Below, piece by piece: positions 16,025-22,309 of a DNA stretch of 22,309 nucleotides (its first letter is position 1; every line of letters begins with the position of its first letter). The position numbers and the translations under genes were made by a program. A model generated the notes under the pieces. The model did no database searches. It was not told the DNA's origin and saw only the letters and a list, made by a program, of their open reading frames with translations. Where the stretch lies: the NCBI GenBank assembly GCA_902608305.1, contig CACLNK010000011.1:1-22309 (forward strand), given 5' to 3'. The stretch is from an uncultured Pelagibacteraceae bacterium (GTDB taxonomy: Bacteria; Pseudomonadota; Alphaproteobacteria; Pelagibacterales; Pelagibacteraceae).

Positions 16025-18069
16025 TATCCTTCGGTTCCTGTTGATTTAAATTTATTTTTTTCATTTCTACATTGAGACATTATTTTTGATGCTCTAGCAA
16101 TTGCATTAGAATAATAATAATCATTTTCTCTAATTATAATTTTTTCATTAACAAATTTTAAATTTCTTTGTTCATTATAATTTTTTGGAAAATTTTTTTC
16201 TTTAAATAAACTTAAGTAATTAAGCATACTGCTTTCTAATTCATCTTTATTTTTAAATAGTTTCTTTTGATTTATAATTTCAGATAATTCATTTATTATT
16301 AACCAATCTTCTTTTGCAATTCCAGGTGGGTATGAGGCCTTATAAGCTTTTTGTAATGTACCTTCTAAATTTGTAAAATAACCATTTTGTTCAGTGTAAG
16401 AAGGTCCTGGCAATATTATATCAGCAATTTCTGCCCCTTTATCGCCATGGCTTCCTTGATAAATGATAAATTCATTTTCCTTTTTAAAATTTAAATTATC
16501 TTGGCCCAACAAATAGACAATTTCATACTTGTGTTCTTCCAAATCTTTTAATACTTGATTTGATCCATCTATATTATGATAAATGCCCAAATCAAAACTA
16601 CCAACTGTAGAAGCATTTTTGGAAATTATATTTAATGAATTCCACTTATCAGAAATTTTTTTATTATTATTTAGGTAAGATTTAATTGATTCAAAAATAT
16701 ATTTTCCTGATTCAGAAATTAAAGCTGATTGACCAATAATAATTAGTGGTTTATTTGCCTGTTTAATTATTTCTGAAAGTAAGTGTTTGTCTTCGATAAT
16801 TTCTTTTATAATTTCGGTATTACCTTCTAAATATTCATAAGGATAAGTTAAATCTCCAACGTTGTTTAAGGAAATTATTTTTGTTTTATTTTTTAAATAA
16901 GCTTTTCTTATACGCGTGTTTAAAATTGTAGCTTCAAATCTTGGGTTTGTTCCAATTAAAAAAATAAAGTCACTTTCTTCAATTCCATTTATTGATGAAT
17001 TAAATAAATAATTTTCTCTCTTTTCAGAATTTAAATAAACTTGATTGTTTCTAGATTCTAAATTTTTTGAATTTAACAATTTATTAAAAAACTCTTTAAA
17101 TATATAAAGTGTTTCCATATTAATTAAATCGCCAGAAATACCACATATTTTGTTGCCTTCTGTTGACTTAATTTTTGCACTAATTATATTGTAAACTTCT
17201 TTCCAAGAAGCTTTATCAAATTTTCCATTTTTATATTTAACGAAGGGTGTATCTAGTCTCTGATTTAATAATCCATCACATGCATGTCTTGTTTTGTCAG
17301 AAATCCACTCTTCATTAATATCTTCATTAATTCTAGGTAAAACTCTTTTAACTTCCCAGCCATATGTGTCTACTCTGATGTTTGATCCAACAGCATCCAT
17401 TACATCTATTGTTTCTGTTTTTTTTAACTCCCAAGGTCTAGCTTCAAAAACATATGGTTTTGATGTTAAAGCTCCAACAGGACATAGATCAACAACGTTT
17501 CCTGACATTTCTGATTCCATGGATTTTTCAAGATAAGTTGTGATTTGCATATCCTCACCTCTACCAATAGCTCCAAGTTCTGGAACTCCAGCAACCTCCG
17601 TTGCAAATCTAACGCATCTTGTACAATGTATGCATCTTGTCATTTGAGTTTTAATTAATGGACCCATATTTTTTTCAGGAACCATTCTTTTATTTTCTTT
17701 AAATCTAGATTTATCAACTCCATAAAACATTGATTGATCTTGTAAATCACACTCTCCACCTTGATCACAGACAGGACAGTCTAGTGGGTGATTTGCGAGT
17801 AAAAACTCCATCACTCCTTTTCGTGCTTTTTCTACTAATGGAGTATTAGTTTTAATATTCATGCCTTCAGAAGCTGGCATTGCACATGATGCTATGGGCT
17901 TAGGTGATTTTTCTATTTCAACTAAACACATTCTACAATTACCTGCTATAGATAATCTTTCATGATAACAAAATCTTGGTATTTCTACTCCTGCTTTTTC
18001 ACAAGCTTGTAAGACAGTAAGACCTTCTTCGATTTCAATATCTTTGTTATTTACTTTTAATTTAAACAT
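16024..18069 (-). CDS. nuoG: NADH-quinone oxidoreductase subunit G
   Basis: NuoG is the largest subunit of the peripheral arm and relays electrons from NuoF through several Fe-S clusters. The [2Fe-2S] cluster N1b ligands are C34, C45, C48 and C62. Cluster N5 has H94, C98, C101 and C107 (HPLDCPVCDQGGEC). Cluster N4 has C146, C149, C152 and C196. The rest is the molybdopterin-oxidoreductase-like domain that has lost its cofactor. At 681 residues it matches the mitochondrial and alphaproteobacterial 75-kDa type. E. coli NuoG is about 900 residues and has the extra cluster N7; here the N7 cysteine motif is replaced by DVMDAVGSNIRV, so N7 is absent. It overlaps nuoF by 8 bases, with AAGGA just before the ATG. 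Confidence 0.97.
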   Translation of the reverse strand: MFKLKVNNKDIEIEEGLTVLQACEKAGVEIPRFCYHERLSIAGNCRMCLVEIEKSPKPIASCAMPASEGMNIKTNTPLVEKARKGVMEFLLANHPLDCPVCDQGGECDLQDQSMFYGVDKSRFKENKRMVPEKNMGPLIKTQMTRCIHCTRCVRFATEVAGVPELGAIGRGEDMQITTYLEKSMESEMSGNVVDLCPVGALTSKPYVFEARPWELKKTETIDVMDAVGSNIRVDTYGWEVKRVLPRINEDINEEWISDKTRHACDGLLNQRLDTPFVKYKNGKFDKASWKEVYNIISAKIKSTEGNKICGISGDLINMETLYIFKEFFNKLLNSKNLESRNNQVYLNSEKRENYLFNSSINGIEESDFIFLIGTNPRFEATILNTRIRKAYLKNKTKIISLNNVGDLTYPYEYLEGNTEIIKEIIEDKHLLSEIIKQANKPLIIIGQSALISESGKYIFESIKSYLNNNKKISDKWNSLNIISKNASTVGSFDLGIYHNIDGSNQVLKDLEEHKYEIVYLLGQDNLNFKKENEFIIYQGSHGDKGAEIADIILPGPSYTEQNGYFTNLEGTLQKAYKASYPPGIAKEDWLIINELSEIINQKKLFKNKDELESSMLNYLSLFKEKNFPKNYNEQRNLKFVNEKIIIRENDYYYSNAIARASKIMSQCRNEKNKFKSTGTEG
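16027..16032 (-). promoter_or_regulatory. Possible Shine-Dalgarno for nuoH
   Basis: Read on the minus strand this is GAAGGA, only two bases from the nuoH ATG, so the spacing is tight. It lies in the last codons of nuoG. Re-initiation through the TAATG overlap may matter more. Confidence 0.4.
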
Positions 18070-19393
18070 TTTCCTTTTCTAATAAATGTTGATCAATTAA
18101 GTATGGAATATTTTTATTTTGTTTTATTAAAGGATTAAAATTATTTCTCTTTTTTATCTGCTTTTTAAAATGTCTTAACAACCCTTGAACAGGCCAAGCT
18201 GAACCTTCCCCAAAAGCACATATTGTGTGTCCCTCTATTTGTTTGGTTACGTCCATTAACATATCTATTTCTTCATTTGACGCGTCTCCTTTAGTCATTC
18301 TTTCCAACATTCTCCACATCCAGCCAGCCCCTTCTCTACAAGGTGTACATTGACCACAACTTTCATGTTTATAAAATCTAGCTATTCTTGCTATACATTT
18401 AATAATGTCTTGATCTTTATTAATTACAACAATTCCTGCAGTACCTAACCCGCTTTTTTCTTTTATTAATGAATCAAAATCCATAGTTATTGTATCACAG
18501 ATTTTTTTAGGTAATAAAGGCATGGATGAACCACCTGGGATAACTGCCTGCAAGTTTTCCCATCCACCAACAACACCGCCAGCATGTATTTCGATTAAAT
18601 CTTTTAGAGGCACTCCCATTTCTTCCTCTACATTACAGGGCTTATTAACATTTCCTGATATACAAAAAATTTTAGTACCAGTATTTTTGGGCTTTCCTAA
18701 TGACGCAAACCATTTACTACCTTTTCTTAATATAGTTGGAACAACTGCAATTGTTTCAACATTATTAATAATTGTAGGGCATCCATACAAACCTATGAGT
18801 GCTGGGAATGGAGGTTTTATTCTTGGTTGTCCTTTGTTGCCCTCAATACTTTCTAATAAAGCTGTTTCTTCTCCACAAATATATGCGCCTGCACCATAAT
18901 GAATATAGATGTCAAAATCCCAACCTGTTCCTGAAGCATCTTTTCCAATTAATTTCTTATCGTAAGCTTCATCAATTGCTTTTTGCAGTATCTGACCTTC
19001 ATTAAAAAATTCGCCTCTTACATAAATATAACATTTATGAGCGTTCACTGCATATGAAGCTATTAAACATCCTTCAATTAATTTGTGTGGTTCAAATCTT
19101 AATAAATCTCTGTCTTTACACGTTCCAGGTTCGGACTCATCTGCATTAATAATAAGATAATGTGGTCTTGATCCAACCACTTTAGGAGCAAATGACCATT
19201 TTAATCCTGTTGGGAAACCTGCGCCTCCTCTTCCTCTTAATTCAGATATTTTAACTTCATTAATAATCCAATCTCTGCCTTTTGAGCATAATTCTTTTGT
19301 GTCAGACCAGTCACTCCTTTTTTGAGCAGATAAAATATCTACTCCAAGATCGTTATATAAATTTTTAAAAATCCTATCTTGATCTTTAAGCAT
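18062..19393 (-). CDS. nuoF: NADH-quinone oxidoreductase subunit F (FMN, NADH-binding)
   Basis: NuoF binds NADH and FMN and carries cluster N3; this is where electrons enter complex I. The 443 residues show the nucleotide-binding RGRGGAGFPTGLKW (53-66), the FMN region NADESEPGTCKDR (83-95) and GAGAYICGEETALLESIEG (167-185). The N3 ligands are SCGQCTPC (C346, C349, C352) and C392 in HTICAFGEG. Its start lies inside nuoE (8-base overlap) and has a GGAG Shine-Dalgarno seven bases upstream. Its end overlaps nuoG by 8 bases. Confidence 0.98.
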   Translation of the reverse strand: MLKDQDRIFKNLYNDLGVDILSAQKRSDWSDTKELCSKGRDWIINEVKISELRGRGGAGFPTGLKWSFAPKVVGSRPHYLIINADESEPGTCKDRDLLRFEPHKLIEGCLIASYAVNAHKCYIYVRGEFFNEGQILQKAIDEAYDKKLIGKDASGTGWDFDIYIHYGAGAYICGEETALLESIEGNKGQPRIKPPFPALIGLYGCPTIINNVETIAVVPTILRKGSKWFASLGKPKNTGTKIFCISGNVNKPCNVEEEMGVPLKDLIEIHAGGVVGGWENLQAVIPGGSSMPLLPKKICDTITMDFDSLIKEKSGLGTAGIVVINKDQDIIKCIARIARFYKHESCGQCTPCREGAGWMWRMLERMTKGDASNEEIDMLMDVTKQIEGHTICAFGEGSAWPVQGLLRHFKKQIKKRNNFNPLIKQNKNIPYLIDQHLLEKENV

Positions 19394-19994
19394 TTTTATT
19401 CTCCGTCAAAGTTTTTCTATTATTTTCAGGCGCAGAATTTGTTCTACCTCTATAAGATCCTGGTTTTGGTTTTTCACCTTTTAAAATTTGATCTATAATT
19501 TTTATAGTTTTTTCTTTATCTAAATCTTCAAAATAATCATTGTTGATTTGTATCATGGGACCATTTACACATGCTCCTAAACATTCAACTTCCATCCATG
19601 AACAGCTTTTGTTTTTAGATAGCTCTCTTTCATTAGTTGAAATTTTTTCCTTACAAGCTTCAACTAGTTTATAAGCACCACTAATCATACAAGGAGTTGT
19701 TGTGCAAATTTGAATAAAATAATTACCTACTGGCGATAAGTTATACATACTGTAAAAAGTTGCTACTTCATAAACTTTTATGTATGGCATTTCTAAAATT
19801 TTAGCTATGTATTTCATTGCTGCTAAGGGAACCCAATTATTATTTTGTTTTTGAACTAGATATAAAAGAGCCATTACTGCACTTTGTTGTTTTCCTTCAG
19901 GATAGTTTTTTATAATTTTTTTTGTCTCTAACATATTTTCAGCACTAAATTCAAAAGTATCTGGCTGATCTTTAGAAATTTTTTTTATAGTCAT
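19386..19994 (-). CDS. nuoE: NADH-quinone oxidoreductase subunit E ([2Fe-2S] N1a)
   Basis: NuoE is the 24-kDa-type thioredoxin-fold subunit that pairs with NuoF and carries cluster N1a. The ligands are C97 and C102 (CTTTPC) and C138 and C142 (CLGAC followed by VNGPM). The N-terminal helical part includes the VYEVATFYSMYN segment (74-85). The 202 residues exceed E. coli NuoE (166) through a longer C-terminal tail with GEKPKPGSYRGR, a feature shared with mitochondrial and other alphaproteobacterial homologues. The ATG overlaps the nuoD TGA as ATGA, and GGGGAA seven bases upstream is a good Shine-Dalgarno. Confidence 0.97.
   Translation of the reverse strand: MTIKKISKDQPDTFEFSAENMLETKKIIKNYPEGKQQSAVMALLYLVQKQNNNWVPLAAMKYIAKILEMPYIKVYEVATFYSMYNLSPVGNYFIQICTTTPCMISGAYKLVEACKEKISTNERELSKNKSCSWMEVECLGACVNGPMIQINNDYFEDLDKEKTIKIIDQILKGEKPKPGSYRGRTNSAPENNRKTLTENKNA
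19401..19404 (-). promoter_or_regulatory. Shine-Dalgarno for nuoF
   Basis: Read on the minus strand this is GGAG, seven bases before the nuoF ATG and inside the nuoE coding sequence. It supports the start at 19393. Confidence 0.65.
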
Positions 19995-21166
19995 CTATCA
20001 ATTTCCCCAAAAACTATATCAAGAGATCCTAGAACAGCGGGTACGTCTGCGAGCATATGACCTTTAATTAAATAATCCATAGCTTGCAAATGTGAAAAAC
20101 CTGGTGCTCTTATTTTGCATTTATATGGTTTGCTTGAACCATCAGAAATTAAATAGACTCCAAATTCACCTTTTGGTGCTTCAACCGCAGTATAAATTTC
20201 ATCTTTATCTACACGATAACCTTCGGTAAAAAGTTTAAAATGATGAATTAATGCCTCCATAGAATCTTTAATCTCTTTTTTAGGTGGAGGGGTAATTTTA
20301 CCATCCATTGATTTAACGGGGCCTTTTGGTATAGAAGAAAGACATTGATTAATAATTTTTACACTTTCTCTCATTTCTTCAATTCGACATAAATATCTAT
20401 CGTAACAGTCTCCATTTTTTCCTATAGGAATATCAAAATCAAATTGATCATAACATTCATATGGTTGTGATTTTCTTAGATCCCAAGGTACACCAGAACC
20501 TCTAAGCATTACTCCAGAAAAAGAATAATCTAGTGCATCTTTTTTAGTTACTATGCCTATATCAACATTACGTTGTTTAAAAATTCTATTGTCAGTTAAC
20601 AAAGTTTCAAGATCATTAATGATTTTTGGAAAACTATTACAAAATTTTCCGATATCTTCTTCTAAGCCTCTAGGCAAATCTCGATGAACACCACCAGTTC
20701 TAAAATAATTTGCATGTAATCTTGATCCAGAAACTCTTTCGTAAAAAGTCATTAATGTTTCTCTTTCTTCAAATCCCCATAAGGAAGGAGTTAAAGCTCC
20801 AACATCTAATGCTTGTGTTGTAATATTTAAAATATGACTTAGAATTCTTCCAATTTCACAGAACATAACTCTTATAAATTGAGCTCTTATCGGAACTTCA
20901 ATTTTTAAAATTTTTTCTATTGCTAATGCAAAAGCATGTTCTTGATTCATTGGTGCTACATAATCAAGTCGATCAAAATAAGGTAATGCTTGTGCATAAG
21001 TTTTGTTCTCAATTAGTTTTTCTGTACCCCTGTGAAGAAGCCCTATATGTGGATCAGCTTTTTCAACAACTTCACCATCTAGCTCTAAAATCAACCTTAA
21101 AACTCCATGAGCAGCAGGGTGTTGTGGACCAAAATTTAAATTTAAAGTTTTAGATTGTTTTGCCAT
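19991..21166 (-). CDS. nuoD: NADH-quinone oxidoreductase subunit D (49-kDa type)
   Basis: NuoD shapes the quinone-binding site next to cluster N2 in NuoB. The 391 residues are normal for an unfused NuoD. GPQHPAAHG (13-21) carries the quinone-binding His (H20), and RLDY contains the partner Tyr (Y69); their spacing of 49 residues equals that of His38 and Tyr87 in Thermus Nqo4. HIGLLHRGTEKL (40-51) and the C-terminal VFGEIDR are typical. I chose the ATG at 21164-21166, two bases after the nuoC stop. An upstream in-frame TTG at 21211 would add 15 residues inside nuoC without family support. The weak AAAAG element upstream of the ATG gives little help. Confidence 0.97.
   Translation of the reverse strand: MAKQSKTLNLNFGPQHPAAHGVLRLILELDGEVVEKADPHIGLLHRGTEKLIENKTYAQALPYFDRLDYVAPMNQEHAFALAIEKILKIEVPIRAQFIRVMFCEIGRILSHILNITTQALDVGALTPSLWGFEERETLMTFYERVSGSRLHANYFRTGGVHRDLPRGLEEDIGKFCNSFPKIINDLETLLTDNRIFKQRNVDIGIVTKKDALDYSFSGVMLRGSGVPWDLRKSQPYECYDQFDFDIPIGKNGDCYDRYLCRIEEMRESVKIINQCLSSIPKGPVKSMDGKITPPPKKEIKDSMEALIHHFKLFTEGYRVDKDEIYTAVEAPKGEFGVYLISDGSSKPYKCKIRAPGFSHLQAMDYLIKGHMLADVPAVLGSLDIVFGEIDR
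20002..20007 (-). promoter_or_regulatory. Shine-Dalgarno for nuoE
   Basis: Read on the minus strand this is GGGGAA, seven bases before the nuoE ATG and inside the end of nuoD. Confidence 0.6.
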
Positions 21167-21168
21167 GA

Positions 21169-21759
21169 TTATTCTTTTATTTGTTTTTTTATATACTTTG
21201 TTCCTTCCCAAGGACTTTCATAATCGAAATTTCTATAATTTTGTTCAAGTTTTACTGGTTCATAAATTACTTTTTTATCTTCTTCGCTATATCTAACTTC
21301 GTTATGACCTGTTAAAGGAAAATCTTTCCTAAGAGGAAAGCCTTCAAAATTATAGTCAGTTAATATTCTTCTTAAATCTGGATGATCATTGAATTTAATT
21401 CCATACATATCGAAAATTTCTCTTTCCATCCAGTTTGCTGATGGAAAAATACTAACTAAAGATGAAATTTTCTCATTTTCATTAATAAAATAACTGGCTA
21501 GAATTCTTTGATTAAATTCATGACTAAGTAATAAATAAACTATTTTAAATCTTTTTTTATTTTCTGGATAATCTACAGCTGTAATATCTATTAGTTGTTT
21601 AAATTTTGTATCTTTGTTAGTTTTAAGCAATAAAATAACATCTAATAAATCTTCAGAATTAATTGAAAGATAAAGTTGATTGTGCAAAATTTTACTTTCT
21701 TTAATTTTTGTAGTTAATTCAGAATTAATTTTTTTTTCTAAATCTTCAATTTTATTCAT
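21169..21759 (-). CDS. nuoC: NADH-quinone oxidoreductase subunit C (30-kDa type)
   Basis: NuoC is a peripheral-arm subunit without cofactors that supports NuoD and NuoB assembly. The 196 residues contain the hallmark NWMEREIFDMYGIKFNDHPD (109-128), followed by LRRILTDYNFEGFPLRKDFP (129-148). It is separate from nuoD, unlike the nuoCD fusion of E. coli, which fits an alphaproteobacterium. The start is an ATG 9 bases after the nuoB stop, with no strong Shine-Dalgarno (only AGAAAGA further upstream). Confidence 0.96.
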   Translation of the reverse strand: MNKIEDLEKKINSELTTKIKESKILHNQLYLSINSEDLLDVILLLKTNKDTKFKQLIDITAVDYPENKKRFKIVYLLLSHEFNQRILASYFINENEKISSLVSIFPSANWMEREIFDMYGIKFNDHPDLRRILTDYNFEGFPLRKDFPLTGHNEVRYSEEDKKVIYEPVKLEQNYRNFDYESPWEGTKYIKKQIKE

Positions 21760-21768
21760 TAAACAGTT

Positions 21769-22284
21769 TTATCTTTCTAAAGATCCTTTATTCCTAATTT
21801 TTTTTTGTAATTGTAAAATTCCATATAATAATGCTTCTGCTGAAGGTGGACAGCCAGGCACATAAATGTCTACGGGAATAATTCTGTCGCAACCTCTAAC
21901 AACAGAGTATGAATAGTGATAATATCCTCCTCCATTTGCACAGCTCCCCATAGATATTACATAACGTGGTTCTGGCATTTGGTCATAAACTTTTCTTAGA
22001 GCTGGTGCCATTTTATTAGTTAGTGTTCCTGCAACAATCATTACATCAGATTGTCTGGGTGATCCTCTTGGTGCAGCTCCAAATCTTTCAAGATCATATC
22101 GTGGCATTGATGTTTGCATCATTTCAACAGCACAACATGCAAGTCCAAAAGTCATCCAATGAAGTGAACCAGCTCGAGCCCAATTAATTAAATTATCGGA
22201 CGAAGTTGTAATAAAACCTTTGTCGCTAAAGTCTTTAGCTAATTTCTTAAATTCTTCAGGTATATTTTTCCCATCTAAATTCAT
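21769..22284 (-). CDS. nuoB: NADH-quinone oxidoreductase subunit B (cluster N2)
   Basis: NuoB (PSST type) binds the terminal [4Fe-4S] cluster N2, which reduces quinone. The 171 residues carry the unusual adjacent cysteines C50 and C51 (LACCAVEMM), then C115 in GSCANGGG and C145 in VPGCPPSAE. The basic loop RGSPRQSD (73-80) and GTLTNKMAP (86-94) near the quinone channel are intact. The ATG lies 6 bases after the nuoA stop, without a visible Shine-Dalgarno. Confidence 0.98.
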   Translation of the reverse strand: MNLDGKNIPEEFKKLAKDFSDKGFITTSSDNLINWARAGSLHWMTFGLACCAVEMMQTSMPRYDLERFGAAPRGSPRQSDVMIVAGTLTNKMAPALRKVYDQMPEPRYVISMGSCANGGGYYHYSYSVVRGCDRIIPVDIYVPGCPPSAEALLYGILQLQKKIRNKGSLER

Positions 22285-22290
22285 TTAATT

Positions 22291-22309
22291 TTATTCCCAA
22301 TCTAAGGCG
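22291..22309 (-). CDS. nuoA: NADH-quinone oxidoreductase subunit A (last codons only)
   Basis: Only the extreme 3' end is inside the window. It reads Ala-Leu-Asp-Trp-Glu then TAA (stop at 22291-22293), matching the ALxWE ending of many NuoA proteins, and it sits where nuoA is expected, just upstream of nuoB. The gene and the operon promoter lie to the right of the window. Confidence 0.85.

Noticed and set aside
18522..18899. Open frame of 125 codons on the plus strand
   Set aside because: It is antisense to the conserved centre of nuoF. Its Pro/Ser/Ile-rich sequence is what the reverse of Gly-rich conserved segments gives. No start signal or family match is visible.
21167..21211. Longer nuoD with 15 extra N-terminal residues
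   Set aside because: It would start with TTG inside nuoC. The ATG at 21166, directly after the nuoC stop, yields the normal length and N-terminus.
1..22309. A novel defence, mobile or biosynthetic system
   Set aside because: Every stretch is accounted for by well-known core genes with intact motifs. There are no repeats of note, no foreign-looking composition, no integrase or transposase and no unexplained gene.

Overview
This window is a dense, AT-rich stretch of core bacterial genes, all on the minus strand, so transcription runs from right to left. Protein motifs, gene order and composition point to an alphaproteobacterium. The extreme AT content, Lys/Ile/Asn-rich proteins and near-absence of intergenic DNA suggest a streamlined marine lineage such as SAR11 (Pelagibacterales). 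That taxonomic call is an inference from composition and my memory of synteny, not a database match.

Layout in transcription order: the last codons of nuoA (22291-22309), then nuoB, C, D, E, F, G, H, I, J, K, L, M and N (down to 8770). These are the 14 subunits of the proton-pumping NADH:ubiquinone oxidoreductase (complex I), in the classical order with separate nuoC and nuoD. Then follow birA (biotin-protein ligase), coaX (type III pantothenate kinase), rnj (ribonuclease J), proS (prolyl-tRNA synthetase), a lolC/lolE-type permease gene, lolD (its ATPase) and dnaE (DNA polymerase III alpha), which runs off the left edge.

There are 21 genes. Most neighbours overlap or lie within 9 bases of each other, and the longest non-coding stretch is 39 bases (5787-5825, between rnj and proS). 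That arrangement suggests one long transcription unit, or a few nested ones, with translational coupling. No promoter is visible because the start of the nuo operon lies outside the window. I see no factor-independent terminator, tRNA, rRNA, CRISPR array, insertion sequence or attachment site.

Functionally, the nuo genes build one membrane complex. NuoE, F and G oxidise NADH. NuoB, C, D and I carry electrons to quinone. NuoA, H, J, K, L, M and N form the membrane arm. All cluster-ligating cysteines and the main charged residues of the antiporter-like subunits that I checked are present. The downstream genes are unrelated housekeeping genes. As far as I recall, this set follows nuo in many alphaproteobacteria.

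I found no credible undescribed system. The points worth a second look are modest: a minimal BirA, a ProRS without the editing insertion, a TTG start for the lolC-type gene, patchy Shine-Dalgarno use, poly-A tracts in coaX and birA, and small inverted repeats in the only real intergenic gap.
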